Positions 1 to 7,564 of a DNA stretch of 60,473 bases are shown here, piece after piece. Numbering within the stretch: the stretch's first letter is position 1; each line of letters starts with the position of its first letter. The stretch lies in assembly GCA_041671525.1 (NCBI GenBank), contig JBAZBJ010000008.1, positions 1 to 60,473 of the forward strand, in the 5' to 3' direction. This DNA is from UBA11098 sp041671525 (lineage in GTDB: Bacteria; Patescibacteriota; Minisyncoccia; Moranbacterales; UBA2206). Made by a program: the position numbers and the translations under genes. The notes under the pieces are model-generated. The model ran no database searches. It was not told the DNA's origin and was given only the letters and a program-made list of their open reading frames with translations.

Positions 1-14
1 TTGGTTATTGGTTA

Positions 15-638
15 TTAAAACACACTTAGTTGATTCAACGGCCACGCTCGCAACAACACCTTGCCGATCACGTCGGAAGCCGGCAGCGGACCCCAGGAGC
101 GTGAATCCGAACTAAACATCCGATTATCACCCATCACAAAATATTCGTCATTTTTCAAGTTAACGACCAGATCGCCATTGGTCACCGTCTTGGTTGAAAG
201 ATAGGCACTTTCATCCAACACCAACCCGTCCGGATTTTCTGCGTTAAAAATGGTCACTTTGCTTTCTTTGATCTGAATTTTTTCGCCCGGCAGCCCGATC
301 ACGCGCTTGATGAAAAACTGGCTGGGATTTTTCGGATACCGGAAGACGATCGCGGTTTGCCTTTGGATTTCTTTGAAAGGATTGATGGTAAAAAGCTTTA
401 TATTCTCTGTCGGGAAATCGGTCTTTTTGTATCCAAATTCGTTGACGATCAGATATTCATTGTTCTCAAAATTCGGCTCCATCGACGCCCCCTGCACAAA
501 AAACGGCTGAAACAAAAAAACCCGGATCGGGAAAATGATGATGAAGGCCAGCACAAAAACTTTGACAATCTCCAGAATAAAGCCGCCCACCCCATAATAT
601 TTTTCCTCTATTTCGTTTTGTGGCTCTCTTTCCTCCAT
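15..638 (-). CDS. lepB: Signal peptidase I
   Basis: Serine-lysine endopeptidase of the cytoplasmic membrane that removes signal peptides from exported proteins. The 207-residue product has one N-terminal membrane segment (about residues 20-43), the catalytic-serine motif GASMEP (Ser52), the lysine box FFIKRVIGLPGE (Lys111) and the late box YFVMGDNRMFSSDSR. Length is normal for the single-anchor type. The start follows an A-rich leader with no Shine-Dalgarno sequence, as for most genes here. It diverges from the LCP gene across about 106 bp. Substrates in the window would include the secreted protein at 30134-30544. Family assignment is secure. Confidence 0.96.
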   Translation of the reverse strand: MEEREPQNEIEEKYYGVGGFILEIVKVFVLAFIIIFPIRVFLFQPFFVQGASMEPNFENNEYLIVNEFGYKKTDFPTENIKLFTINPFKEIQRQTAIVFRYPKNPSQFFIKRVIGLPGEKIQIKESKVTIFNAENPDGLVLDESAYLSTKTVTNGDLVVNLKNDEYFVMGDNRMFSSDSRSWGPLPASDVIGKVLLRAWPLNQLSVF

Positions 639-744
639 TTTTGCTCGAAAAATTGAATTAACTCCTTGATTTTAGCACGAAAAAAGGCCTTTGGCAAGAG
701 CTAAACAGCTTTCCACTGAGCCATATATTTAGTATCATAAACTC

Positions 745-2235
745 ATGGATGCGATCTATTATAATTCTCCAAAAAAGAGCCGCCGAATCTTTTCCGGCAA
801 ACGGATTTTGGGGATTTTCTTTTTATTATTTCTCCTTGGCGGTTTTACGTATGGCGGATTTTTTGCCTGGAAAATTTATGCAGTCGGCAAAAAAATCAGC
901 ATTGAGAACAACAACCAGCCATCCTTTTTGGAAACTTTCAAATCCCTCGCCACGGAAAATCCGATCGACATCAGAAGCATTGACCCCGATCGCATCAATA
1001 TTCTCCTGCTCGGCATCGCCGGCAAAGGCAAACCCGGCCAATTCTTGACGGACACGATGATGATTATGAGTATCGACCGGAAAACTAACCGAGTAGCTTT
1101 CCTCTCCATCCCCCGCGACCTTTTCGTCACAATTCCCAAGGCCAACTTCTCCAGCAAAATTAACGGCGTGTATCAATTCGGATTGAATCGCCAAGACGAC
1201 CCGGATAGTTCCGCCAAAATTGATCCGCTCATGAGTGTCATTAAAAATATTACCGGTCTCGACATGGACTATTACGCGGTGCTCAATTTTGACGGCTTTC
1301 GCCAAGCTATCGATGACATCGGCGGAGTCAACATTGTGAGCGAACGCGATCTTTTTGACGCGCGCTACCCGGGACCCAACTATAGCTATGAAACTTTTGA
1401 ACTCAAAAAAGGTTTCCACACGCTCGACGGCGCCACCGCGCTTAAGTACGCCCGCGAGCGTCACAACGATCCGCAGGGTGATTTCGGTCGGGCCAAACGT
1501 CAGCAGCAAATTATGCAAGCGACCAAGAATAAAATATTTTCCGCTTCGACGCTTTTCAATCCGATCGCTTTGAATAATTTGCTCAATACGTTGGGCGACA
1601 ATCTTGTCACCAACATCACGTCAGCTGAAATTGGCAATTTTTTGGAACTGGCCAAAAAATTGGACACGCAAAACATCACCAATGTCGTGCTTGATGCCTG
1701 GAACAAAGATAGCCTGCTCAAGATCGTGCACATTGGACCCGCCTCTGTTTTGATCCCGCGCGCCGGCAATTACAGTGAAGTTCAGGATTTGGCCCAGAAT
1801 ATTTTTGATTTGAATGTTTTACAGAGGAAGCGCGAAGAAATTGCCAAAGAAGATGCCACCATTGCAATTATCAATAGAAGCGGCGTAAGCCAGATCACCG
1901 CCAAGATCCAAAAATTGTTGCGGGAAAACTTGGACTACAAAAATGTGACCGTCATCCATAGTTCAGGCAAGGATTTGGCGGAACAATCGACCGTCTTTGA
2001 CCTGACCAATGGGACCAAACCCTTCACCGCCAACGAACTGGTCACCAAACTGCCAGCCACCATCGCCTATTCCAAAAATGTTCCCGCTCTGAACACCGAG
2101 CAGGCTGCTAAATTTGATATTATTGTTGTTATTGGAAAAGATCTGACTCCGCAGTATAATATGGAAGAAGGCACATTGGAGGATTTGAATAAGTCCAGGG
2201 ATGATCAGGAATCAGCGGATTTTAATAAAAATTAA
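745..2235 (+). CDS. LytR-CpsA-Psr (LCP) family cell-wall ligase
   Basis: LCP proteins transfer undecaprenyl-linked glycopolymers onto peptidoglycan outside the membrane. The 496-residue protein has a basic cytoplasmic tail, one membrane segment (about 20-45), an LCP catalytic domain (about 82-300) and a C-terminal LytR_C domain (about 370-470). Visible LCP landmarks are Asp103 (LTDTMMIMSID), the SIPRD motif (Arg124, Asp125) and the YARERH block (Arg237, Arg239) followed by DFGRAKRQQ. The ATG start has no Shine-Dalgarno sequence. The acceptor and the transferred polymer cannot be read from sequence. A palindromic repeat follows the stop. Confidence 0.93.
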   Translation: MDAIYYNSPKKSRRIFSGKRILGIFFLLFLLGGFTYGGFFAWKIYAVGKKISIENNNQPSFLETFKSLATENPIDIRSIDPDRINILLLGIAGKGKPGQFLTDTMMIMSIDRKTNRVAFLSIPRDLFVTIPKANFSSKINGVYQFGLNRQDDPDSSAKIDPLMSVIKNITGLDMDYYAVLNFDGFRQAIDDIGGVNIVSERDLFDARYPGPNYSYETFELKKGFHTLDGATALKYARERHNDPQGDFGRAKRQQQIMQATKNKIFSASTLFNPIALNNLLNTLGDNLVTNITSAEIGNFLELAKKLDTQNITNVVLDAWNKDSLLKIVHIGPASVLIPRAGNYSEVQDLAQNIFDLNVLQRKREEIAKEDATIAIINRSGVSQITAKIQKLLRENLDYKNVTVIHSSGKDLAEQSTVFDLTNGTKPFTANELVTKLPATIAYSKNVPALNTEQAAKFDIIVVIGKDLTPQYNMEEGTLEDLNKSRDDQESADFNKN

Positions 2236-2243
2236 ACACAACT

Positions 2244-2323
2244 TGTCATCCTGAGTGTAGTGAGAATTTATTCGAACGAAATCGAAGGATCTAATTAGAT
2301 TCCTCGACAAGCTCGGAATGACA
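2244..2323. repeat. TGTCATCC/GGAATGACA palindromic repeat, copy 1
   Basis: Intergenic element between the LCP gene and pth. It starts TGTCATCCTGAG and ends CTCGGAATGACA, so the ends are inverted complements. An inner pair CGAAGGATCTAATT / AGATTCCTCG is also complementary. Related copies lie at 26259-26361, 40633-40712, 42686-42785, 47645-47729, 50618-50675 and 52819-52916, with half copies at 2494-2541 and 23762-23810. Confidence 0.9.
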
Positions 2324-2333
2324 ATAAAATTAT

Positions 2334-2924
2334 ATGAAGATAATTATCGGTCTCGGCAATCCGGGCAAAGAATACGCAGGCACCCGCCATAACATCGGTT
2401 TTGTAATTGTGAACAAGCTACAAGAAACTTGGGAGTTTCCAGAATTTGAATTTAACAAAAAATTTGACTCAGAAATATCCGAAGGATTTTCTGTGTCATC
2501 CCGAGCGAAGTCCGCCGCGGACGAAGTCGAGGGATCTACTCCTGAAAAAATATTGTTGTTGAAACCCCAGACATTCATGAACCTGTCCGGCGAAGTTGTC
2601 CGCGATATTTTGGCTTTTTACAAATTGACAACAGCAGACATCCTCGTCATCCATGATGATCTCGACATCGCACTTGGCAAATATAAAATCGCAACCGATT
2701 CTTCTTCGGCCGGGCACAACGGTGTGCAGAACATCATCGAACAACTCGGCAGCCAAAAATTCACCCGCGTGCGCGTCGGCATCGGCGAAGCCACCGAAGA
2801 AGGTGCCATCAAGTGCCGCCTGGGCGCGCATGATTTTGTGTTGGATAAATTTACGACAGAGGAAAAAGAGAAGATCCAAGCCATCGAAAAAAATGTTTTG
2901 GAGGAAATAAAAAAACTTTTATAA
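2334..2924 (+). CDS. pth: Peptidyl-tRNA hydrolase with an in-frame repeat insertion
   Basis: Cytoplasmic esterase that releases peptidyl groups from tRNAs dropped by stalled ribosomes. The 196-residue protein has the family motifs: GLGNPGKEYAGTRHN (Asn8-region and catalytic His of RHN), FMNLSG, the catalytic Asp in VIHDDLDI, and GHNG. Between the segment ending SEISEGF and EKILLLKPQTFMNLSG, where homologues have a short loop, there are about 17 extra residues (SVSSRAKSAADEVEGSTP). These are the translation of a palindromic repeat at 2494-2541. The frame is open across it, so the gene appears functional. The start follows an AT-rich leader without a Shine-Dalgarno sequence. Confidence 0.96.
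   Translation: MKIIIGLGNPGKEYAGTRHNIGFVIVNKLQETWEFPEFEFNKKFDSEISEGFSVSSRAKSAADEVEGSTPEKILLLKPQTFMNLSGEVVRDILAFYKLTTADILVIHDDLDIALGKYKIATDSSSAGHNGVQNIIEQLGSQKFTRVRVGIGEATEEGAIKCRLGAHDFVLDKFTTEEKEKIQAIEKNVLEEIKKLL
2494..2541. repeat. Half copy of the TGTCATCC repeat inside pth
   Basis: The segment from TGTCATCCCGAGCG to GAGGGATCTACT matches the left half of the intergenic family (best match 40633-40680, including CCGCCGCGGACGAAGTCGA). Its length is compatible with the reading frame and it contains no stop in the pth frame. Confidence 0.88.
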
Positions 2925-2940
2925 AAATACTTTCACCAAA

Positions 2941-2969
2941 AAAAATTGAGCCGCGTGGCTCAATTTTTT
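2941..2969. terminator. Bidirectional rho-independent terminator
   Basis: Perfect hairpin AATTGAGCC-GCGT-GGCTCAATT flanked by A-run and T-run. It lies between the convergent ends of pth (+) and the anchored-protein gene (-) and can serve both. Confidence 0.88.
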
Positions 2970-2990
2970 GTTTTCCTATTTCTTGCCAGA

Positions 2991-3593
2991 TTATTGTCCC
3001 GGGATTTGTAAATCCTTCAGGTTGGCCGGAATGTTGTTCTGGAGGTTTTTCAGCAATTCACATTGGTCCATAAAACTCACGTCCTTTGGAATGGAGAAAT
3101 CCACCGCCATGGTCGTCTCTTTGCAATCGTTGTTATACGTCTCCTCCGCGATGATGTCTTCGGTGGTCACAAAGTTGTCCTCGGTGGTGGCGTTCGGATC
3201 AGCCTTGGGCAGATTTTTGCTCAGCTCATCCGTGCAGGCCTTGGTCATCTTGAAGCCTTGTTTGGTTTTTTCGTTCCAAGAATAAAAATCTTCACCGGTG
3301 AAAAGCGAAATCATATCGCCTTCTGGGGTGACCGTGACTGCTTTATATTTTTTGCCTTCAATATACGCCGTTGTGTCGCCGCTCGCATCTTTGGAAAGGC
3401 AAGTCATCTTCTTGCCCAAACCGATCGCATCCTTCAAACTGCCCACGATTGCGTCGGTCTTGCTCTCCTTTGCTATCGACGCATCCTTCCCTTTTTCCGT
3501 CACTGTCGGCGCGCTGCTACGCTTGCTCAAAAAAACCGCCGCCAAAATTATCACCACAACCACGACCGCCCCAATCACTATTTTTTTATTCAT
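2991..3593 (-). CDS. Membrane-anchored extracytoplasmic protein, unknown function
   Basis: No family is recognised. The 200-residue product starts with MNKKIVIG and a hydrophobic stretch (about residues 5-22), with no obvious lipobox, and then a polar region with four cysteines that could form disulfides outside the cell. It resembles in layout the products at 11786-12388 and 39154-40092. The start codon lies 2 nt after a 154-bp repeat whose end CAGGGT provides a Shine-Dalgarno-like AGGG, the same arrangement as glmS. It is monocistronic and ends at a shared hairpin terminator. The gene is real by open frame, start context and terminator; function is open. Confidence 0.75.
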   Translation of the reverse strand: MNKKIVIGAVVVVVIILAAVFLSKRSSAPTVTEKGKDASIAKESKTDAIVGSLKDAIGLGKKMTCLSKDASGDTTAYIEGKKYKAVTVTPEGDMISLFTGEDFYSWNEKTKQGFKMTKACTDELSKNLPKADPNATTEDNFVTTEDIIAEETYNNDCKETTMAVDFSIPKDVSFMDQCELLKNLQNNIPANLKDLQIPGQ

Positions 3594-3595
3594 TT

Positions 3596-3749
3596 ACCCT
3601 GTTAAATAAGATTTGAGTCTATTTTATAGCCACAACTTATTTATATTAATAATTATTATTTACTTTTTAATTCTACCCGTTTTTTCCTCAAATCTTAATT
3701 TTGCCTTAGCCGGCCTGCCGGCAAGCAGGCAAAATTTATTTAACAGGGT
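3596..3749 (-). repeat. 154-bp three-way-junction element, copy 1
   Basis: Ends are inverted complements, ACCCTGTTAAATAA and TTATTTAACAGGGT. Inside are two more complementary pairs: AAGATTTGAG (3608-3617) with CTCAAATCTT (3687-3696), and AATTTTGCC with GGCAAAATT near the right end, capped by GCCTGC/GCAGGC. The three pairings together give a closed stem with two arms. The element has the same length and position relative to the next start codon as copy 2 (33003-33156). Loops differ while paired segments are kept. Confidence 0.88.
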
Positions 3750-3801
3750 GAATATTCTTCTTAAAAATTACGCTTTTAGTATAGCAGAAAAGTGGGTTTT
3801 G

Positions 3802-3854
3802 GGAAAAAATAAGAGGCGGGTCGAATCACTTGGATAAGTGACTCTTCCCGCCTC
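3802..3854 (-). terminator. Terminator of the sigma4-alphaCTD gene
   Basis: On the minus strand GAGGCGGG...CCCGCCTC with a long, slightly imperfect stem (AGTCACTT/AAGTGATT inside) is followed by TTATTTTTTCCC. It starts about 10 nt after the stop of the gene at 3865-4521. Confidence 0.85.
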
Positions 3855-3864
3855 CCTTGAGCTG

Positions 3865-4521
3865 TTACTCCGCCACATCCGATCTAAGCTTCAGACCGTG
3901 CCTAGCCAACGTCTCTTTTATTTCGTTGATCGTCCTGCGCCCGATGCCGTGAGTCTTCTGCAAAAGCTCCTTCTCGCTCTGACGAGTGATGTCTCCCAAA
4001 GTCAGCAGTTCGGCATTCTTCAAAAAGTTGTAGGCCCTGACACTCCAGTAAAGCCCATCTGCCTCAATGGATGTTTCACCGTGCAGTTTCAGATTTTCTT
4101 CGCCTGCTGCATCTGCGAACATTTTCTCGAACCAGTCCACCCTTCTTTGAAGTTTTTTGTTCTGCTGATCCAGCTCCTCATATCCATCCCTCAGCATAGC
4201 TAAAGAATATCTTCTCAAAAACCTCATCCTGCGCGGGTGTCTCATTTTGCGAACAGCTTTGATTTTCAATTGGGAGATTCGCGTACAGCCACACCCCTGC
4301 TCTTTGCCAAGATTATTCTGCGTCCGCTTGCCAGGCTCAATAAGCCCAAACCAGCCAATCAACACTTTTGCTTCCCGCCCAGGCAAATGTTCTTCAATAT
4401 TCCTAACAATATTGTCCTTATCTTCCTGGCTTAACGACAGAATATCATCAACCCTGAGAATTTCCCGCAGAAAATCCTGACAATTTTGCTCGATACTTTC
4501 AGTCTTACCAATCTTTTTCAT
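3865..4521 (-). CDS. Sigma region 4-like HTH fused to RNA polymerase alpha C-terminal domain
   Basis: The 218-residue protein combines two RNA polymerase modules. Residues about 37-104 follow the sigma-70 region 4 pattern: a helix ending EEHLPGREAKVL, then WFGLIEPGKRTQNNLGKE, then QLKIKAVRKMRHPRR, aligning with the LRFGI...TLEEVG...QIEAKALRKLRHP pattern of sigma factors. Residues about 110-135 look like a coiled-coil linker. Residues 150-213 match the alpha CTD: WSVRAYNFLK (Arg162 at the place of E. coli Arg265), LGDITRQSEKELL and GIGRRTINEIKETL. Sigma regions 2-3 and the alpha N-terminal domain are absent. At the recognition helix the usual Arg584/Glu585 pair is replaced by Cys/Thr, while Arg586 and Gln589 are kept, suggesting a different target. 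It has a strong Shine-Dalgarno sequence (AAAGGAGAGGC before ATG), an operator-bearing promoter about 330 nt upstream and its own terminator. Function as an RNA-polymerase-associated regulator is inference. Confidence 0.85.
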   Translation of the reverse strand: MKKIGKTESIEQNCQDFLREILRVDDILSLSQEDKDNIVRNIEEHLPGREAKVLIGWFGLIEPGKRTQNNLGKEQGCGCTRISQLKIKAVRKMRHPRRMRFLRRYSLAMLRDGYEELDQQNKKLQRRVDWFEKMFADAAGEENLKLHGETSIEADGLYWSVRAYNFLKNAELLTLGDITRQSEKELLQKTHGIGRRTINEIKETLARHGLKLRSDVAE

Positions 4522-4837
4522 GCCTCTCCTTTCATTTTGCGTTTTTTATAGTCCGCCGACATTATTTTATTTGGAAAAAACATCTTTTGCCTTTCACAAT
4601 CCCGCGCGTAAGCGGCATCGCAGTGTGAATAATCGCACTGAGATACCATGATGACAAAACCAAGGAGGCGGCTGTGCCATCGAACTTACGCATGAGATTG
4701 TAAAAGTCAATTCCGGTCACTCGGAATTGTCCTGAGACAAATTGCGCTAGCAATTTAGTCGAAGGACCTCTTCCTTTACCCTGAGCTTGTCGAAAGACTT
4801 TATCTGAGCGTTTTTACGCCCATCGGCCACTTCCCAG
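4522..4837 (-). other. Long 5' leader of the sigma4-alphaCTD gene
   Basis: About 320 nt lie between the promoter at 4850-4878 and the start codon at 4521. No convincing gene is seen: small open frames (for example 4562-4753) have no family, no ribosome site and no repeat support. The leader holds short palindromes, such as CAATTCCGAGTGACCGGAATTG-like pairing near 4710-4730, and a fragment resembling the CTTCGACAAGCTCAGG repeat near 4783-4800. The length would allow RNA-level control, but no known riboswitch is recognised. Confidence 0.5.
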
Positions 4838-4849
4838 GCACGATATATT

Positions 4850-4878
4850 AGTATACACCCAAATGGGTGTTTTGTCAA
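4850..4878 (-). promoter_or_regulatory. Near-consensus promoter of the sigma4-alphaCTD gene
   Basis: On the minus strand TTGACA (4878-4873), 17 nt, TATACT (4855-4850). This is one of the best matches to the sigma-70 consensus in the window. The spacer is filled by a perfect palindrome, listed separately. Confidence 0.8.
4855..4870. promoter_or_regulatory. Candidate operator palindrome between -35 and -10
   Basis: ACACCCA-AA-TGGGTGT: perfect 7-bp arms with a 2-bp centre, lying almost exactly in the promoter spacer. A protein bound there would block RNA polymerase. No second copy was noticed by eye elsewhere in the window, which would fit local or autoregulatory control. Confidence 0.6.
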
Positions 4879-4924
4879 GCACGTGTACAAGCCCAATAGC
4901 TTGGAAAAGTTTTGCAAAAATTTA

Positions 4925-4970
4925 CAAAAAAATACAGGAGGGACGTTTATCATAAAACGCACACCTCCTG
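4925..4970 (-). terminator. Terminator of the sigma-70 gene at 4981-6231
   Basis: On the minus strand CAGGAGG...GCGTTTTATGATAAACGT...CCTCCTG forms a long stem, followed by TATTTTTTT. It starts about 10 nt after the stop codon. Confidence 0.85.
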
Positions 4971-4980
4971 CAAAACAACT

Positions 4981-6231
4981 CTACGCACCCCGCGCTATCT
5001 TGAACGCCTCTACTCTGATGGGATGCTTCAATTTCCTTAAGGCCTTGGCTTCGATTTGCCGGACTCTCTCGCGCGTGAGGGAAAGATGCCTGCCCACCTC
5101 CTCAAGCGTATGATCCCTGTCCGCGCCAATCCCGAATCTCAGACACAAAACCTCTTTTTCTTTCGGTGGCAATGTTTCCAGGATCATCATTATTTTTTCC
5201 GCTACCTCCTCATTTTCCGCCGATTGAAACGGCGAGAGACTTGTCCTGTCCGGAGCAAAGTCCTGAACCGTGGATTCATCATCCCCAACCTGCATCTGCA
5301 AATCGATTGGTTCAATTATAGCCCTTTGCAAAACTATAATTTTTTCTTCAGGTACTTTCAGCAGTTTGGCCATTTCCTCAGACGATGGTTCCCGGCCAAG
5401 TTTTTGGCTCAGCTCCCGAGACGCCTTTGACATCCTATTGTAAAATTCCAGCGTATGAATCGGCATCCTGATTGTTCTCGTCTGAGCCATGATCGCTCTT
5501 GTTACTGCCTGCCGTATCCACCAAGTCGCATAGGTACAAAACCTGAAACCTCTTTCATATTCAAACTTATCCACCGCCCGCATGAGACCGATGTTCCCCT
5601 CCTGGATCAGATCCAGAAATGATAACCCGCGTCCCAGGTAATGCTTGGCAATATTGATGACCAATCTGAGATTATGGCTTATAAAAATATTTTTTGCCTC
5701 TTCAATCTCGTCTTGAGCCATTGATATCTTGGCCCACAGCTTCCTCAGCTCATCAACTTTGATACCGGCAAGTTTTTCGACTATTGCGTACTCTTCTTCT
5801 CTAAACTCTTTTTCCGAAAGACTGTCCACAGCACTTGTCCTTTCCACAAGCCCCTTGAGCATTTTAAGACATCCGAGCAAAGCTTTTTGCTTCAACTCAT
5901 CCTCTCCATTTCTGTCATCGCCATCTGCAGCTTCCGCTTCAGTTTTGACCTCTGCTGCTTTTTCCGCTTCAAGGTTTTCTAAAACCTTCCTGTACAGCGG
6001 CAAAGAAATGACAGCCTCAGCAACAACCCTTCGAGCTTCCGCGAGTCTTTTGCCAAGCGCAACCTCATCCGGCTTGCCTAGAACTTCATGGCTGCCCACA
6101 GACTTCAGGTACGCCGTCATCAGATCATCGCTAAACACAACCGGCCGTAGCTCAACTTCTCCTTCCTCATTATCAAGAACTGAAACATTTCCATCTTCCT
6201 CAAGCAAGCTCGATTTACTAAAGCCATCCAT
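4981..6231 (-). CDS. RNA polymerase sigma-70 family factor (RpoD-like, 1)
   Basis: Primary-type sigma factor of 416 residues that directs RNA polymerase to promoters. Region 1.2 (DDLMTAYLKSVGSHEVL), region 2 (NLRLVINIAKHYLGRG, LDLIQEGNIGLMRAVDKFEY, YATWWIRQAVTRAI), region 3 (LSQKLGREPSSEEMAKLL) and region 4 (LRFGIGADRDHTLEEVG, LTRERVRQIEAKALRKLKHP) are all present. The -10 and -35 reading residues equivalent to E. coli Gln437/Thr440 and Arg584/Glu585/Gln589 are kept, so canonical promoters are expected. An acidic spacer replaces the long non-conserved region. The start at 6231 is chosen because GGAGGG lies 7 nt before it; a longer open frame to 6303 lacks this. It lies upstream of the sigma4-alphaCTD gene but each has its own terminator. 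A second sigma factor lies at 48132-49664. Confidence 0.95.
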   Translation of the reverse strand: MDGFSKSSLLEEDGNVSVLDNEEGEVELRPVVFSDDLMTAYLKSVGSHEVLGKPDEVALGKRLAEARRVVAEAVISLPLYRKVLENLEAEKAAEVKTEAEAADGDDRNGEDELKQKALLGCLKMLKGLVERTSAVDSLSEKEFREEEYAIVEKLAGIKVDELRKLWAKISMAQDEIEEAKNIFISHNLRLVINIAKHYLGRGLSFLDLIQEGNIGLMRAVDKFEYERGFRFCTYATWWIRQAVTRAIMAQTRTIRMPIHTLEFYNRMSKASRELSQKLGREPSSEEMAKLLKVPEEKIIVLQRAIIEPIDLQMQVGDDESTVQDFAPDRTSLSPFQSAENEEVAEKIMMILETLPPKEKEVLCLRFGIGADRDHTLEEVGRHLSLTRERVRQIEAKALRKLKHPIRVEAFKIARGA

Positions 6232-6323
6232 AGTTTTGCCCTCCACGATAATTTTTAATTTACAACCCAACTTTTTGTCATTGCAAAATAGCCGGTTTTT
6301 CAAGATAGCATGTCCCGCTTTTT

Positions 6324-6352
6324 TTGTAAAATTTGATTATTTCAGATATAGT
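6324..6352 (+). promoter_or_regulatory. Candidate dprA promoter
   Basis: TTGTAA (6324-6329), 17 nt, TATAGT (6347-6352). The initiation point would fall only a few bases before the ATG at 6366, so the transcript would be leaderless or nearly so although an AGGAG precedes the start. Confidence 0.45.
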
Positions 6353-6365
6353 TACAGGAGAAATC

Positions 6366-7442
6366 ATGAAATATTTAAATGCGCTCAATAAAATCAACGG
6401 GGTCGGTCCGCAAAAAATGCGGCTGCTTTTGAGTTTTTTGGGGACGCCGGAAAAGATCTGGGTGGCCAGCTCTGAAGATTTGGAAAAAAGCGGGATCGGT
6501 CCGGCGATGACGACTAAAATTGTGGCCGAAAGACCTGGGATTGATCCGGATTTTGAATGGGAGCGCATGGGGAAAGAGGGTGTCCGCATGATCACGTTTG
6601 ATGATCCGGATTATCCCCGGCTGTTGCGCGAAATCCCCTCCGCTCCCTACCTTATATATATGAAGGGCGACATTGATCTGAACGCGCCGATGATTTCCAT
6701 TGTGGGTTCCAGAAAATATACCCAATATGGCGCGCAAGTCGCAAACGCTTTTGCGCGCGACTTGGCCGCGGCCGGTTTGATCGTGGTTTCCGGCATGGCT
6801 ATGGGCATTGATGCCATCGCCCACCGCGGCGCGCTGGATGGTGGCGGGAAAACCGTGGCCGTCTTGGGTGACAGTTTAGATGACGCCAGTATTTATCCGC
6901 GCGTCAATTTCAACCTGTCGCGCGAAATCATCGAGAACGGCGCGTTGCTTTCCGACTTCCCCATTGAAACTCCGGCTGGCATCCCCGGTAATTTTCCGTC
7001 GAGAAACCGAATTATCGCCGGACTGTCGCTCGGCACGCTGGTCGTGGAAGCCGGTGAAAAAAGCGGCACCCTCATCACTTCCAGCTTGGCCTTGGAATTC
7101 AATCGTGAGGTCTTTGCAGTGCCCGGTTCCATTTTTTCACCGCAATCTCTGGGCACCAACGAACTAATCAAAAAAGGCGCCAAAGTGGTGACTAGCGTCA
7201 AAGACATTTTGGAGGAGTTGGATTTGAACGAAAGCGAGACAATCACCAGTGCTGTCGCCAAAATTCCGGAAACGAAAGAAGAAGAAATTGTTTTGAAATT
7301 GCTCTCCACTGACCCGCTCCACATTGACAATCTGGCCAAACTGTCTAGACTGGACACTAGCGTCGTCAGTTCGACTCTTTCCATGATGGAAATCAAAGGT
7401 TGGACGAAGAATATTGGCGGACAAAACTACATAATTATTTAA
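6366..7442 (+). CDS. dprA: DNA processing protein A (DprA/Smf)
   Basis: Cytoplasmic protein that binds incoming single-stranded DNA and loads RecA during natural transformation. The 358-residue product has an N-terminal helix-hairpin-helix region (INGVGPQKMRLLLSF), a Rossmann-like core with the family signatures IVGSRKYTQYG, VVSGMAMGIDAIAHRGAL, FPSRNRIIAGLS and EAGEKSGTLITSSLALE, and a C-terminal winged-helix (about the last 65 residues). The start at 6366 is chosen for ACAGGAG 6 nt upstream; an in-frame ATG at 6333 lacks this. Its presence fits natural DNA uptake, common in CPR bacteria. Confidence 0.95.
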   Translation: MKYLNALNKINGVGPQKMRLLLSFLGTPEKIWVASSEDLEKSGIGPAMTTKIVAERPGIDPDFEWERMGKEGVRMITFDDPDYPRLLREIPSAPYLIYMKGDIDLNAPMISIVGSRKYTQYGAQVANAFARDLAAAGLIVVSGMAMGIDAIAHRGALDGGGKTVAVLGDSLDDASIYPRVNFNLSREIIENGALLSDFPIETPAGIPGNFPSRNRIIAGLSLGTLVVEAGEKSGTLITSSLALEFNREVFAVPGSIFSPQSLGTNELIKKGAKVVTSVKDILEELDLNESETITSAVAKIPETKEEEIVLKLLSTDPLHIDNLAKLSRLDTSVVSSTLSMMEIKGWTKNIGGQNYIII

Positions 7443-7563
7443 TAACCAATCACCAAGATACAAGTTACAAACAATATTCAATAATCAATTTCCAAAAATC
7501 AAATTTGGTCATTGGAATTTGAGATTTGTTTGGTTATTGTTTCTTGTGTCTTGTATCTTCTTA
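7443..7563. repeat. Intergenic inverted repeat between dprA and topA
   Basis: Low-complexity element with AATAACCAATCACCAAGATACAAG at the left (first 20 bases AATAACCAATCACCAAGATA) and its approximate inverse, GGTTATTGTTTC...CTTGTATCTTC, at the right. A short fragment of the same type, TTGGTTATTGGTTATT, is at 1-16. A related C/A-rich string is found inside rlmN (29514-29578). No gene is seen in it. Confidence 0.75.
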
Positions 7564-7564
7564 T

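Noticed and set aside
4562..4753. Small open frame in the leader of the fusion-regulator gene
   Set aside because: No ribosome site, no recognisable features, and it overlaps palindromic leader sequence.
7443..7563. CRISPR array
   Set aside because: The repeats here and elsewhere are inverse pairs without regular spacing or unique spacers; no cas genes are in the window.
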